From the NCBI GenBank assembly GCA_900542015.1, contig UQLY01000005.1:1-64000 (forward strand): 64,000 nucleotides of DNA, read 5' to 3'. A program made the position numbers and the translations under genes. The notes under the pieces are model-generated. The model was not told where the DNA came from. It saw only the letters and a program-made list of their open reading frames with translations, and did no database searches. Origin of the DNA: an uncultured Lachnospiraceae bacterium (GTDB lineage Bacteria; Bacillota; Clostridia; Lachnospirales; Lachnospiraceae). Shown piece after piece: positions 41,195 through 50,384 of the stretch; positions within the stretch are counted from its first letter, which is position 1, and each line of letters begins with the position of its first letter.

Positions 41195-43996
41195 ATGGCG
41201 AAAATGAAAGTATATGAACTTGCAAAAGAACTGGATAAACAGAGCAAAGATATTTTGAATTTCCTTGCGGATAAAGGCGTCGAAGTAAAAAGTCATATGA
41301 GTACGATCGAAGACGATGCGGTGGAAATGGTCAAAAAGGCTTTTTCCGCACAAAACAGCGCACAAGTGTCAAAGGAACCTAAGAAAACGGAAGAAAAAGT
41401 GATGGAAGAAAAAGAAGGACAGAAAAAAGAAACAGTTAAGGAAACGGGAAAAGAGACGGCGAAGGAACAGACAAAGGAACCGGCTGCAAAGACGGAAGCT
41501 CCCAAAAAGAAGAAAAACATTATCTTTGTCAGCAACCCCCATAACAGCAAAATGGGCGGTCAGAGACCGGGCAATAACGGCAACAGAAACGCAGGAGGCG
41601 GAAACCAGAGACCGGGCGGGGGCAGACCCATTCAACAGCAGCAACAGCACAGACCGCTGCCCAAGCCCATTGTAAAACCGGCGGTGCTTCCCAGCATTGA
41701 AGAGGAGTTTGGCGTTCCCGAAAAGGCGGCGCCTGCAGAAAACCGCAGCCAGAACCAGAACCGTAACCAGAATCAAAACCAGAACCGTAGCGATAACCGC
41801 AGTGGAAACAGAAATGAAAACAGATACGATAACAGAAACGACGGAAACAGGAGAAATCAGGACGGCGGAAACAACAGCGCGCAGAGACGTCCGGGAAACG
41901 GTCATAACGGCGGTCAGGACCGTAGGAATCATGACGGCAATCGCGAGAGCGGCAGGGATAATAAGAGACCTTTTAACAATAACGAGCGCCCTAACAGAGG
42001 CGATGGAAGACCGGGAAATAACTTTAAAAAATCTCAGGGCGGAAAGAGTTTTGTCCCCGAAAGTCCGATTAAGGATACCGAAAAGCACCGGGACGAAGAA
42101 AAGCGCAGACAGGGACAGGAAAGGGATAGACGTTCCAAAAAGGATCTGCTTTACGAAGAGGACGGCTTTATGGGCAAAGGCAAAGCCAACAAGCCGGGCA
42201 GATTTATCAAACCGGAAAAGAAGGTAGAGGAGCAGGAAGAACAGATTAAAGTCATTACGCTTCCGGAATCGCTGACCGTCAAAGAGCTTGCCGACAAGAT
42301 GAAGATCCAGCCTTCCGCTATCGTTAAGAAGCTGTTTATGCAGGGACAGATCGTGACCGTAAATCAGGAAATCAGTTATGAGACGGCGGAAGAAATCGCC
42401 ATTGAATACGATATTATCTGCGAGCAGGAAGTCAAAGTGGACGTGATCGAGGAACTGTTGAAAGAGGAGGACGAGGATGAAGCGGCGATGGAAAAACGTC
42501 CGCCGGTTATCTGCGTCATGGGTCATGTCGATCACGGTAAAACTTCTTTGCTGGATGCAATCAGAAAGACCAATGTGACGGACCGCGAGGCGGGCGGTAT
42601 TACCCAGCATATCGGCGCGTATACCGTTACGATCAACGGGGAAAGGATCACATTCCTGGATACGCCGGGACACGAAGCGTTTACGGCAATGCGTATGCGC
42701 GGCGCAAATTCCACGGATATTGCGGTATTGGTCGTTGCGGCTGACGACGGCGTAATGCCCCAGACCGTAGAGGCGATCAACCATGCCAAAGCGGCGGGCA
42801 TTGAAATCATTGTCGCCGTTAATAAGATCGATAAACCAAACGCCAATATTGACAGGGTAAAACAGGAGCTGACGGAATACGAGCTCATTCCCGTCGACTG
42901 GGGCGGAAGTACGGAATTTGTACCCGTTTCGGCTAAGAGCGGCGAGGGTATTTCCGATTTGCTGGAGACGATTATTCTGACCTCCGAGATTTTGGAATTA
43001 AAGGCGAATCCCAACCGCCGTGCAAGAGGTCTGGTCATCGAGGCGGAGCTGGATAAAGGACGGGGTCCGGTAGCTACCGTACTGGTGCAGAAGGGAACCT
43101 TGCGGGTTGGAGATTTTATTTCCGCAGGCGCAAGCCACGGCAAGGTAAGAGCCATGGTGGACGATAAGGGAAGAAGAGTCAAAGAAGCGACTCCCTCTAC
43201 GCCCGTTGAAATTTTGGGACTTTCCGACGTGCCCAATGCAGGGGAAATCTTTATCGCTCACGAAAACGATAAGACCGCGAAGAACTTTGCGGAAACCTTT
43301 ATCGCACAGAATAAAGAAAAGAAACTGGAAGAAACTAAGAGCAAGATGTCTCTGGACGACTTGTTCAGCAAAATACAGGAAGGTAATCTGAAGGAACTGA
43401 ACCTGATTATCAAAGCGGACGTACAGGGCAGCGTGGAAGCGGTAAAACAGAGCCTGCTGAAGCTTTCCAACGAAGAAGTTGTGGTTAAATGTATCCACGG
43501 CGGCGTCGGCGCTATCAATGAATCCGACGTGAGCCTTGCCGCGGCATCGGCGGCGATTATCATCGGCTTTAACGTGCGCCCCGACGCACAGGCAAAGGCG
43601 GCGGCGGAACGCGAGGGCGTGGACGTCAGACTGTACAAGGTTATTTATCAGGCGATCGAGGACGTGGAAGCGGCAATGAAGGGTATGTTAGATCCCGTTT
43701 ACGAAGAACAGGTCATCGGTCATGCGGAGGTAAGGCAGTTATTCAAGGCTTCCGCGGTGGGCAATATCGCCGGCTCTTACGTATTGGACGGACGTTTTGA
43801 GAGAGGCTGCAAAGTACGTATCACCAGAGAAGGCGAGCAGATTTACGAAGGCGAGCTTGCCAGCCTGAAACGTTTCAAGGACGATGTGAAGGAAGTCAAG
43901 GCAGGCTTTGAATGCGGTCTCGTATTTGAAGGCTTTGACCAGATGAAGGAACTGGATATTGTAGAGGCATATATCATGGTAGAGGTTCCGAGATAG
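41195..43996 (+). CDS. infB: Translation initiation factor IF-2
   Basis: The GTPase that brings initiator tRNA to the 30S subunit. The 933-residue protein has two N-terminal IF2-N modules (KVYELAKELDKQSKDIL at the start and LTVKELADKMKIQPSAIVKK near residue 360). Between them is a long low-complexity region (about 65-330) rich in Lys/Glu, then Asn/Arg/Gln repeats such as NQNRNQNQNQNR. The G domain starts near residue 435 with GHVDHGKTS, DTPGHEAF and NKID; domains II-IV follow. The Asn/Arg-rich region is a compositional oddity but common in clostridial IF-2. Confidence 0.97.
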   Translation: MAKMKVYELAKELDKQSKDILNFLADKGVEVKSHMSTIEDDAVEMVKKAFSAQNSAQVSKEPKKTEEKVMEEKEGQKKETVKETGKETAKEQTKEPAAKTEAPKKKKNIIFVSNPHNSKMGGQRPGNNGNRNAGGGNQRPGGGRPIQQQQQHRPLPKPIVKPAVLPSIEEEFGVPEKAAPAENRSQNQNRNQNQNQNRSDNRSGNRNENRYDNRNDGNRRNQDGGNNSAQRRPGNGHNGGQDRRNHDGNRESGRDNKRPFNNNERPNRGDGRPGNNFKKSQGGKSFVPESPIKDTEKHRDEEKRRQGQERDRRSKKDLLYEEDGFMGKGKANKPGRFIKPEKKVEEQEEQIKVITLPESLTVKELADKMKIQPSAIVKKLFMQGQIVTVNQEISYETAEEIAIEYDIICEQEVKVDVIEELLKEEDEDEAAMEKRPPVICVMGHVDHGKTSLLDAIRKTNVTDREAGGITQHIGAYTVTINGERITFLDTPGHEAFTAMRMRGANSTDIAVLVVAADDGVMPQTVEAINHAKAAGIEIIVAVNKIDKPNANIDRVKQELTEYELIPVDWGGSTEFVPVSAKSGEGISDLLETIILTSEILELKANPNRRARGLVIEAELDKGRGPVATVLVQKGTLRVGDFISAGASHGKVRAMVDDKGRRVKEATPSTPVEILGLSDVPNAGEIFIAHENDKTAKNFAETFIAQNKEKKLEETKSKMSLDDLFSKIQEGNLKELNLIIKADVQGSVEAVKQSLLKLSNEEVVVKCIHGGVGAINESDVSLAAASAAIIIGFNVRPDAQAKAAAEREGVDVRLYKVIYQAIEDVEAAMKGMLDPVYEEQVIGHAEVRQLFKASAVGNIAGSYVLDGRFERGCKVRITREGEQIYEGELASLKRFKDDVKEVKAGFECGLVFEGFDQMKELDIVEAYIMVEVPR

Positions 43997-44005
43997 GATA
44001 GTATT

Positions 44006-44362
44006 ATGAGAAAAAACAGTATTAAAAACACCCGTATCAACGGAGAGGTACAGCGCGTGCTTGCGGATATTATCAGAGGGGAGATCAAGGACCCGAGGAT
44101 CAGCCCTTTGACCTCCGTCGTTGCGGTGGAGGTATCGCCGGATCTGAAAACGGCGAAAGCATGGATTTCCACATTGGGCGATGAAAAGGCGCAGGAAGAT
44201 ACCCTTGCGGGCTTAAAGAGCGCGGAGGGCTATATCAGGAGCCGCCTGGCAAAGGAAATCAATTTAAGAAATACGCCCCAGCTTACATTTGTAATGGACC
44301 AGTCCATTGCATACGGGGTCAATATGACGAGAAAAATCGATGAGGTAACGAAGGATTTATGA
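44006..44362 (+). CDS. rbfA: Ribosome-binding factor A
   Basis: A 118-residue KH-like 30S maturation factor; EVQRVLADIIRGEIKDPRI, VTVVEVSPDLKTAKAW-like VVAVEVSPDLKTAKAW and LRNTPQLTFVMDQSI are family segments. It ends in an overlap of four bases (ATGA) with the DHH phosphoesterase gene. Confidence 0.96.
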   Translation: MRKNSIKNTRINGEVQRVLADIIRGEIKDPRISPLTSVVAVEVSPDLKTAKAWISTLGDEKAQEDTLAGLKSAEGYIRSRLAKEINLRNTPQLTFVMDQSIAYGVNMTRKIDEVTKDL

Positions 44363-45327
44363 TCAATCTGATTTCATTATGTCAAGATGCGGAAACAATC
44401 GGCATCAGCGGTCATATCAGACCCGACGGGGACTGCGTGGGCAGTACCTGCGGGCTGTGGCAGTTTTTAAGGAAAGCGTTTCCGGATAAACGGATCGACG
44501 TGCGCCTGGAAAAGCCGGCGGATATCTACAGTTTTGTTCCCGGCGTGTCGGACATCGTGTCTGACGAAACGGAAACGGTCTACGATGTGTTTTTCGTCAT
44601 AGACAGCGTGCCGGAGCGGAGCGGGGCGGCGGAAAAATATTACCGCGCCGCAAAAACAAAAGTCAACATTGATCACCATATTACCAATCCGGGTGACGGG
44701 GACTTGTGCTATATCGACGCCGGGGCAAGCTCCGCAAGCGAGCTGGTCTATGACCTGATCCGGGAGGCGGACCGGGAAGGGCGGTATATGGACGCGGCGT
44801 TAGCCGAAACGATCTATCTCGGCATCATACAGGACTGCGGCGTGTTCCAATATTCCAATACGTCGCCGAAAACGCTGCGGGCGGCTGCGGAGCTGATCGC
44901 TTACGGATTCGATTTTCCGAAGCTGATTGAACAAACCTTTTACGAAAAAACCTACGTACAGAACCGGGTGCTGGGCTTTGCTTTGAGCAACAGCCGTCTG
45001 TGCCTTTCGGATACGTTTATTTACAGCATTGTGACAAGAAAGGATATGGAGACGCTCCATGCCGGCGACCATGATTTTGAAGGCGTGGTAAATCAATTGC
45101 GCTATACCAAACAGGTTAAGGCGGCGGCTCTGCTGCATGAAACGGAAGACGGCGGCTACAAGGTCAGCTTAAGAAGCGGCGGCGAGGTGGACGTATCCCG
45201 TGTGGCTGCGCGCTTTGGCGGCGGCGGGCATATCCGCGCCGCGGGCTGTACGTTAAACTGCGGCGGAGAAGAAGCGGCGGCTTTACTTGCCGCGGAGATT
45301 GAAAAACAGTTAGCAAAGGCAAACTGA
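44359..45327 (+). CDS. nrnA: DHH-family bifunctional nanoRNase/pAp phosphatase
   Basis: A 322-residue DHH/DHHA1 phosphoesterase. Metal motifs: GHIRPDGDCVGS (Asp23, Asp25), VIDSV, and the name-giving NIDHHITN; the C-terminal DHHA1 domain has FGGGGHIRAAGC. NrnA degrades very short RNAs and 3'-phosphoadenosine 5'-phosphate. The position between rbfA and truB is conserved in Firmicutes. Confidence 0.93.
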   Translation: MINLISLCQDAETIGISGHIRPDGDCVGSTCGLWQFLRKAFPDKRIDVRLEKPADIYSFVPGVSDIVSDETETVYDVFFVIDSVPERSGAAEKYYRAAKTKVNIDHHITNPGDGDLCYIDAGASSASELVYDLIREADREGRYMDAALAETIYLGIIQDCGVFQYSNTSPKTLRAAAELIAYGFDFPKLIEQTFYEKTYVQNRVLGFALSNSRLCLSDTFIYSIVTRKDMETLHAGDHDFEGVVNQLRYTKQVKAAALLHETEDGGYKVSLRSGGEVDVSRVAARFGGGGHIRAAGCTLNCGGEEAAALLAAEIEKQLAKAN

Positions 45328-45357
45328 AATTTAGCGAAAAGAAAAAGGTCGTATAAC

Positions 45358-46260
45358 ATGTTAAACGGTGTTATCATTGTCAATAAGGAAAAAGACTTTA
45401 CTTCCCATGATGCGGTTGCAAAGCTGAGGGGGATTTTAAAGCAGAAAAAGATCGGTCACACAGGGACACTGGACCCCCAGGCGGAAGGCGTACTGCCCGT
45501 CTGTCTGGGAAACGCCACAAAACTGTGTGACATTTTAACGGATAAGAAAAAAGAATATGTCGCCACGCTTTTGCTGGGCGTTGCGACGGATACCCAGGAT
45601 ATGACGGGAACCGTGCAGAAAAAGGCGCCGGTAACGGCAAGCGAAGCGCAGGTAAAAGAGGCGGTTGCTTCTTTTATGGGAAAGTCCATGCAGCTTCCCC
45701 CGATGTATTCCGCCTTAAAGGTAAACGGCAAAAAGCTTTACGAGCTTGCCAGAGAGGGAAAGGAAGTCGAAAGGCAGCCAAGACCCATTGAAATCTATGA
45801 GCTGGAGATTCTTTCCATGGAGCTGCCCGAGGTAAAGCTGAGGGTGCTTTGTTCCAAGGGGACTTATATCAGGACGCTGTGCGCGGACATCGGAGAAAAG
45901 CTGGGCTGCGGCGGCGCCATGAAGAGCCTGCTTCGGACAAGGGTGGGGGATTTTTATTTAAAGGACGCCCGCACGCTGTCTCAGATTGAAGAAATCAGGG
46001 ACCGGGGAGCGCTGTCAGAGATCGTGGTTCCGGTGGACGAGATCTTTTTCCGGCTGCAAAAGCTGCATATCAGACCGGAATATGCAGCGCTTTTGGAAAA
46101 CGGCAATACCTGTTTTCCGGAAGCGGCGCGGGAAGTCATAAGCGCAAAGGACGGGGAGCGTTTCCTGATGTATCACACGAACGGCGCATTTTATGGAATT
46201 TATGAATATACGGCGGCGGAAAAACTGTTAAAACCCTATAAGATGTTTATTCCGAAATAG
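45358..46260 (+). CDS. truB: tRNA pseudouridine-55 synthase
   Basis: Makes pseudouridine 55 in the T loop of tRNAs. The 300-residue protein has GVIIVNKEKDFTSHDAV, the catalytic aspartate in GHTGTLDPQAEGVLP, the YVATLLLGVATDTQD segment and the PPMYSALKVNGKKLYELARE motif, followed by a PUA-like C-terminal region. Located between nrnA and ribF as usual. Confidence 0.97.
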   Translation: MLNGVIIVNKEKDFTSHDAVAKLRGILKQKKIGHTGTLDPQAEGVLPVCLGNATKLCDILTDKKKEYVATLLLGVATDTQDMTGTVQKKAPVTASEAQVKEAVASFMGKSMQLPPMYSALKVNGKKLYELAREGKEVERQPRPIEIYELEILSMELPEVKLRVLCSKGTYIRTLCADIGEKLGCGGAMKSLLRTRVGDFYLKDARTLSQIEEIRDRGALSEIVVPVDEIFFRLQKLHIRPEYAALLENGNTCFPEAAREVISAKDGERFLMYHTNGAFYGIYEYTAAEKLLKPYKMFIPK

Positions 46261-46278
46261 AACGGAGAATGTGGCAGG

Positions 46279-47211
46279 ATGCTGATTATTGAAAATACGA
46301 CAGAATTTCATATACCGGAGCGGACGGCGATTGCCATCGGCAAGTTTGACGGAATCCACAAAGGGCACAAGGCGCTGTTCCAATGCCTGCAGCGCGCGAA
46401 GCGGACCGGGCTGAAAGCGGCGGTATTTACCTTTGACCCGTCGCCGGCGGCATATTTTTCGGGACATGAGGTAAAGGAGCTGACCACAGACAGCGAAAAG
46501 CGGAGTTTGTTTGAACAGATGGGGATCGACTATCTGGTGGAGTACCCTTTTGGGAAGGAAACGGCGGATGTGGAGCCGGACCGGTACGTGACCGAGTTTT
46601 TGCTGGATAAGATGAACGGGGCGCTGATCATTGCGGGAGAGGACGTCAGTTTCGGAAAGGGAGGCAGGGGAGACCGGTTTCTGTTGGAGAGGATGTCCGA
46701 TACATACGGATTCCGCTTAGAAATCATTGAAAAGTTAAAATACAAAGAAAGGGAAATCAGCTCCACCTACGTCCGGGAGGAGGTGGAGAAGGGGAGTATG
46801 GAAACGGCTGCAAAGCTTTTGGGAGAGCCCTTTTTTGTCAGCGGCGTTGTGGAAAACGGCAAGAAGCTGGGGAGAAGGCTCGGGATGCCCACGGCGAATC
46901 TCTATCCGCCGTCCCATAAGCTGTTACCCCCTAACGGCGTATATTTTTCCAACGTTCTGTTAAAGGAAAAGAAATACCGGGGAGTAACCAATATCGGTTC
47001 GCGTCCCACGGTAGAAGACGGCAGCCGGATCAGCGTGGAAACTTATCTGCTCGGGCTCGAAGGGGAAATTTACGGAGAGACGATCCGGGTGGAGCTTTTG
47101 CATTATCAGAGACCGGAACGGAAATTTGACGGCGTGGAACAGTTAAAAGCCGCGGTTTTTAGAAATATTGAAGAAGCGAAGCAGTATTTTAATGAAAAAG
47201 AGGAAACCTGA
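46279..47211 (+). CDS. ribF: Bifunctional riboflavin kinase/FAD synthetase
   Basis: Phosphorylates riboflavin to FMN and adenylylates it to FAD. The 310-residue protein has the N-terminal nucleotidyltransferase domain (IGKFDGIHKGHKAL, then VRDEVE-like STYVREEVEKG) and the C-terminal flavokinase domain (GRRLGMPTANL and GVTNIGSRPTV). Last gene of the rimP-ribF operon. A TTCACA pair and the promoter of the next gene follow its stop. Confidence 0.96.
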   Translation: MLIIENTTEFHIPERTAIAIGKFDGIHKGHKALFQCLQRAKRTGLKAAVFTFDPSPAAYFSGHEVKELTTDSEKRSLFEQMGIDYLVEYPFGKETADVEPDRYVTEFLLDKMNGALIIAGEDVSFGKGGRGDRFLLERMSDTYGFRLEIIEKLKYKEREISSTYVREEVEKGSMETAAKLLGEPFFVSGVVENGKKLGRRLGMPTANLYPPSHKLLPPNGVYFSNVLLKEKKYRGVTNIGSRPTVEDGSRISVETYLLGLEGEIYGETIRVELLHYQRPERKFDGVEQLKAAVFRNIEEAKQYFNEKEET

Positions 47212-47240
47212 ATAGCATTTGTTCCGGGTACCGCGGGTTT

Positions 47241-47349
47241 TTCACAACTTTTTCACAACTTGTTAATTTTAGCTTGTATCTTTTTTTCAGTTATTTTACA
47301 ATAGTCGTGTATGTAAATATTTTGTAAGAAAATGTAAAAGACGGGTAAA
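47241..47349. promoter_or_regulatory. Promoter and 11-bp-phased boxes before the second Na/Pi cotransporter
   Basis: TTGTAT (47274-47279), 17 bases, TACAAT (47297-47302) form the promoter. Upstream TTCACA occurs at 47241 and 47252 (11 bp). Downstream TGTAAA-type hexamers occur at 47312, 47323, 47333 and 47344 (steps of 11, 10, 11). Boxes on both sides suggest dual or repressing control. Confidence 0.55.
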
Positions 47350-47355
47350 AGAAAA

Positions 47356-48990
47356 ATGGATACTTCTATTTTATTATCTATGGCAGGTGGATTGGGATTA
47401 TTCCTGTTCGGTATGCACACCATGAGCGAGGCGATTGAGAAAGCGGCGGGCGCGAAGCTTAGGAGCATACTGGAGTTTTTCACCACGAATCGTTTTACGG
47501 GAATGCTGGTCGGCGTGATTTTTACGGCGATTATACAGTCTTCCTCCGCGTGTACCGTTATGGTAGTCAGCTTTGTCAATTCGGGGCTGATGAATCTGTA
47601 TCAGGCGGCGGGCGTTATCTTCGGCGCGAATATCGGTACGACGGTAACTTCGCAGCTCGTATCCTTTAACCTATCGGAATATGCGCCGATCTTTTTGCTG
47701 ATCGGTGCCGTCTGCGTCATGTTTTGCAAAAATCAGAAAATTGTTAAAATTGCCGAGGTAGTACTGGGCTTTGGCGTATTATTTACGGGACTTAGCAGTA
47801 TGAGTTCCGCAATGAGCGGTCTGCGGGACGTTCCTGCGGTGGTCAATCTGCTGCAGTCTCTGGAAAGCCCCTTTTTTGCCGTGATCGTGGGTACGGTTTT
47901 AACCGCCGTGATCCAAAGCTCTTCGGTAACGGTCAGTATCGTGTTGTTGATGTGCAATCAGGGGCTTTTGGATCTGCCGATCTGTCTGTTTATTATACTC
48001 GGCTGCAATATCGGAGCCTGCGCTTCCGCACTGTTAGCGTCTTTAGCAGGTAAGAAGGATGCGAAAAGGGCGGCGATGATCCATTTTCTGTTCAATGTGA
48101 TCGGTACGATTGTCGTATACATTATTTTCAGACTGGGGATGCCCTGGGTCATCGAATTGCTGCACAGGATATCGGGAGATAATCTGGGACGTTGTGTGGC
48201 GAACGCCCACACGCTGGTAAAAATATTCCAGGTAATTATCCTGCTGCCGTTTTCCACCGGTATCGTGAAGCTGACCTATCTGATTATTCCGGGCGAGGAC
48301 AAGGCTGTCAACTACAGAGAAAATTATCAGTTGAAATATATCGGGGATAAGGTCGTATTCAATCCGGCGACTGCCGTCGTGGACGTGATGAAGGAAGTGG
48401 AGCGTATGGCTAATCTTGCCGACGAGAACTTAAACCGCGCCATGAACGCCCTGATTACTCTGGATAAAGAGGATATCGACGAGGTATATGAGGTAGAGAA
48501 GAATATCAATTTCTTAAACAAATCCATTACCGATTATCTGGTCAGAATCAATCAGACGACTCTGCCCATTGAAGATTTAAAGAGCCTGGGCGCCATGTTT
48601 CATGTGGTCAATGATATCGAGCGGATCGGGGATCATGCGGAAAACGTGGCGGATGCGGCGAAGCGCCGGGCGGAGAGCGGGATCGGCTTCAGTAAGGAGG
48701 CGATCAAGGAGCTGGGAGAAATGCTGGATATGGTTAATACCATCGTGCAGTATTCCATCGATACCCTTCATAACGATTCTGACGAGCATATAGAGGATAT
48801 TATGTGGCTCGAAGACGCTGTGGACGAAAAGGAACGGGAACTGCAGCAGGCGCATGTGGACCGGCTTACGAGGAACGAGTGTACGCCGGAGGCGGGAATG
48901 CTGTATTCGGATATCGTGTCAGGTCTGGAGCGCGTGGCGGACCATGCGACGAATATTGTGCTCTACTTGAATAATGTGGAAGACGTATAA
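47356..48990 (+). CDS. Na/phosphate cotransporter with C-terminal PhoU-like domain (second copy)
   Basis: A 544-residue paralogue of the protein at 34.9 kb, with the same layout: GLGLFLFGMHTMSEAIEKAAG at the N-terminus (quoted in part: GLFLFGMHTM), QSSSACTVMVVSFVNSG and QSSSVTVSIVLLM repeats, and a PhoU-like tail with IERIGDHAENVADAA and LERVADHATNIVL. Unlike the first copy, the second repeat has SSSVTVS instead of SSSASVG. It stands alone between ribF and a cell-wall hydrolase gene and has its own promoter and box arrays. Separate use from the first copy is inferred. Confidence 0.9.
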   Translation: MDTSILLSMAGGLGLFLFGMHTMSEAIEKAAGAKLRSILEFFTTNRFTGMLVGVIFTAIIQSSSACTVMVVSFVNSGLMNLYQAAGVIFGANIGTTVTSQLVSFNLSEYAPIFLLIGAVCVMFCKNQKIVKIAEVVLGFGVLFTGLSSMSSAMSGLRDVPAVVNLLQSLESPFFAVIVGTVLTAVIQSSSVTVSIVLLMCNQGLLDLPICLFIILGCNIGACASALLASLAGKKDAKRAAMIHFLFNVIGTIVVYIIFRLGMPWVIELLHRISGDNLGRCVANAHTLVKIFQVIILLPFSTGIVKLTYLIIPGEDKAVNYRENYQLKYIGDKVVFNPATAVVDVMKEVERMANLADENLNRAMNALITLDKEDIDEVYEVEKNINFLNKSITDYLVRINQTTLPIEDLKSLGAMFHVVNDIERIGDHAENVADAAKRRAESGIGFSKEAIKELGEMLDMVNTIVQYSIDTLHNDSDEHIEDIMWLEDAVDEKERELQQAHVDRLTRNECTPEAGMLYSDIVSGLERVADHATNIVLYLNNVEDV

Positions 48991-49003
48991 CAAAATCTGG
49001 TAG

Positions 49004-49031
49004 TTGACGAATCCTATCCATGTGTTATAAT
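49004..49031 (+). promoter_or_regulatory. Predicted promoter of the NlpC/P60 gene
   Basis: TTGACG (49004-49009), 16 bases, TATAAT (49026-49031), immediately upstream of the TGTAAC boxes. Confidence 0.75.
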
Positions 49032-49036
49032 TGGTT

Positions 49037-49083
49037 TGTAACATTTGTAACAAATATGTAATAATTTTAAAAGAGATTGTAAT
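49037..49083. promoter_or_regulatory. WalR-box-like array in the leader of the NlpC/P60 gene
   Basis: TGTAAC (49046-49051), five bases, TGTAAT (49057-49062) is a perfect match to the WalR (YycF) box TGTWAH-N5-TGTWAH. Extra hexamers are at 49037 and 49078. The array lies downstream of the -10 box, a position expected for repression rather than activation. Confidence 0.6.
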
Positions 49084-49097
49084 AAAGGACAGGATTT

Positions 49098-50267
49098 ATG
49101 AAAAATAAAGCGGTAAAATTGTTTTTGGCAGCGGTAGTTATTATCTGTGCGACGGAGACGGTTGCTTATGCGGGCGGCGCGGCAACGATGAGCGAGCTGA
49201 ACGTAGGGGCTGCCGCAGTATTGGAAAGTAACGGAACGGCGGACGGAACGGACGGCACGGTTCAGGGTGCGGATCAGACGGCGCAGGATACAACCGGCGG
49301 GACGGGTTACAATTCCGACGAGGTTATGGTATCGGCGGGAGCGGCGTTCGTTACGGACGTAATACCCGAAGGGCTCGAGGAAACCGAGGAAGAACCGGCG
49401 GACGGCGAAGAGGAAAGCGTCGGCGGCGCATACGGATATACCAATCTGGGCATTGCGAGAGTCGAGGATCATTTGAATGTCCGCGAGACGGCGGATGACA
49501 ACAGTAAGATTGTGGGTAAGATGGGCAATGATTCCGGCTGCGAAATTTTGGAGATTACGGGAAATAAGGCGCATATCGTATCCGGTTCCGTGGAAGGATA
49601 TGTTTCTACCGATTATCTGCTGATGGGCGAAGGAGCTTTTGCCTATGCAAAGCAGATTGTGAAAAAACTTGCTACGGTATCCGCAGACGGATTAAAAGTC
49701 AGAAGCGTTCCGAGCATGGACGGACCGGTGGTCAATCTGGTGGCTTACGGTGAAGAACTGGAAGTCGTTGAAGAATTGGACGGCTGGGTCAAAGTCCTTT
49801 ACGACGGTACGGAAGCCTATGTCAGCGCGGAATACGTGACGGTTGGAGAAAACCTCAAAACAGCTTTGAATATGACGGAATTTCTTTACGGAGAGGGCGT
49901 ATCGGACGTCAGGGTAGAGCTTTGCGAATATGCAAAACAGTTTTTGGGCAACCCCTATGTTTGGGGCGGTACAAGTCTGACGAACGGCGCGGACTGTTCC
50001 GGTTTCGTATTGAGCATATATGCGAAATACGGCATATCCCTGCCGCATTCTTCCAGAGCGCAGGCGACCATGGGAACAGGCATCAGCATGTCCGATGCAA
50101 AACCGGGAGATCTGGTATTTTATTCCAAAGGCGGCAGGATCAACCATGTTGCGATTTATATCGGCGGCGGACAGGTTATCCATGCAAGCAGCCCCAAAAC
50201 GGGTATTCGTATCACCAGCGCTTATTACAGAACGCCTACGGCGGTCAGAAGGCTGATTCAGGATTGA
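49098..50267 (+). CDS. Secreted SH3b-domain NlpC/P60 peptidoglycan hydrolase
   Basis: A 389-residue exported protein. Signal peptide (residues 1-27, cleavage near AYAGG), a low-complexity Thr/Gly/Asp/Glu spacer (40-110), two bacterial SH3 domains (about 113-176 and 186-248; HLNVRETADDNSKIVGKM and LKVRSVPSMDGPVV), and a C-terminal NlpC/P60 peptidase (270-389) with Cys300 (GADCSGFV), His350 (INHVAIYIG) and His362. Such D,L-endopeptidases cut peptide cross-bridges of the wall. A WalR-like box upstream fits a role in wall turnover. The stop overlaps the -35 box of rpsO. Confidence 0.92.
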   Translation: MKNKAVKLFLAAVVIICATETVAYAGGAATMSELNVGAAAVLESNGTADGTDGTVQGADQTAQDTTGGTGYNSDEVMVSAGAAFVTDVIPEGLEETEEEPADGEEESVGGAYGYTNLGIARVEDHLNVRETADDNSKIVGKMGNDSGCEILEITGNKAHIVSGSVEGYVSTDYLLMGEGAFAYAKQIVKKLATVSADGLKVRSVPSMDGPVVNLVAYGEELEVVEELDGWVKVLYDGTEAYVSAEYVTVGENLKTALNMTEFLYGEGVSDVRVELCEYAKQFLGNPYVWGGTSLTNGADCSGFVLSIYAKYGISLPHSSRAQATMGTGISMSDAKPGDLVFYSKGGRINHVAIYIGGGQVIHASSPKTGIRITSAYYRTPTAVRRLIQD

Positions 50268-50292
50268 CAATAAATAATTGTCATGCTATAAT
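50264..50292 (+). promoter_or_regulatory. Predicted sigma-A promoter of rpsO
   Basis: TTGACA (50264-50269), 17 bases, TATAAT (50287-50292), a near-consensus promoter. TGACAAT (50265-50271) and ATTGTCA (50277-50283) are inverted copies within it. The -35 box overlaps the stop codon of the upstream gene. Confidence 0.85.
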
Positions 50293-50311
50293 CTGATTTG
50301 TGTGAAATTTT

Positions 50312-50360
50312 AACCGGCACTCAGATACGGGAGACTCCAACCCGGTTCTTAGTCCGGCTT
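50312..50360 (+). other. Structured rpsO leader (possible S15 autoregulatory RNA)
   Basis: AACCGG (50312-50317) can pair with CCGGTT (50342-50347), enclosing a small GGA/TCC helix; another CCGG at 50353-50357 offers an alternative partner for the first arm. S15 is known to repress its own translation through leader structures in several bacteria, and those leaders are diverse. This assignment is by position and folding potential only. Confidence 0.45.
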
Positions 50361-50384
50361 GACAAAAACAAGGAGGATTTAAAC

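Noticed and set aside
41697..42227. Thr/Arg-rich 176-codon frame inside infB
   Set aside because: It is an out-of-frame reading of the low-complexity region of IF-2.
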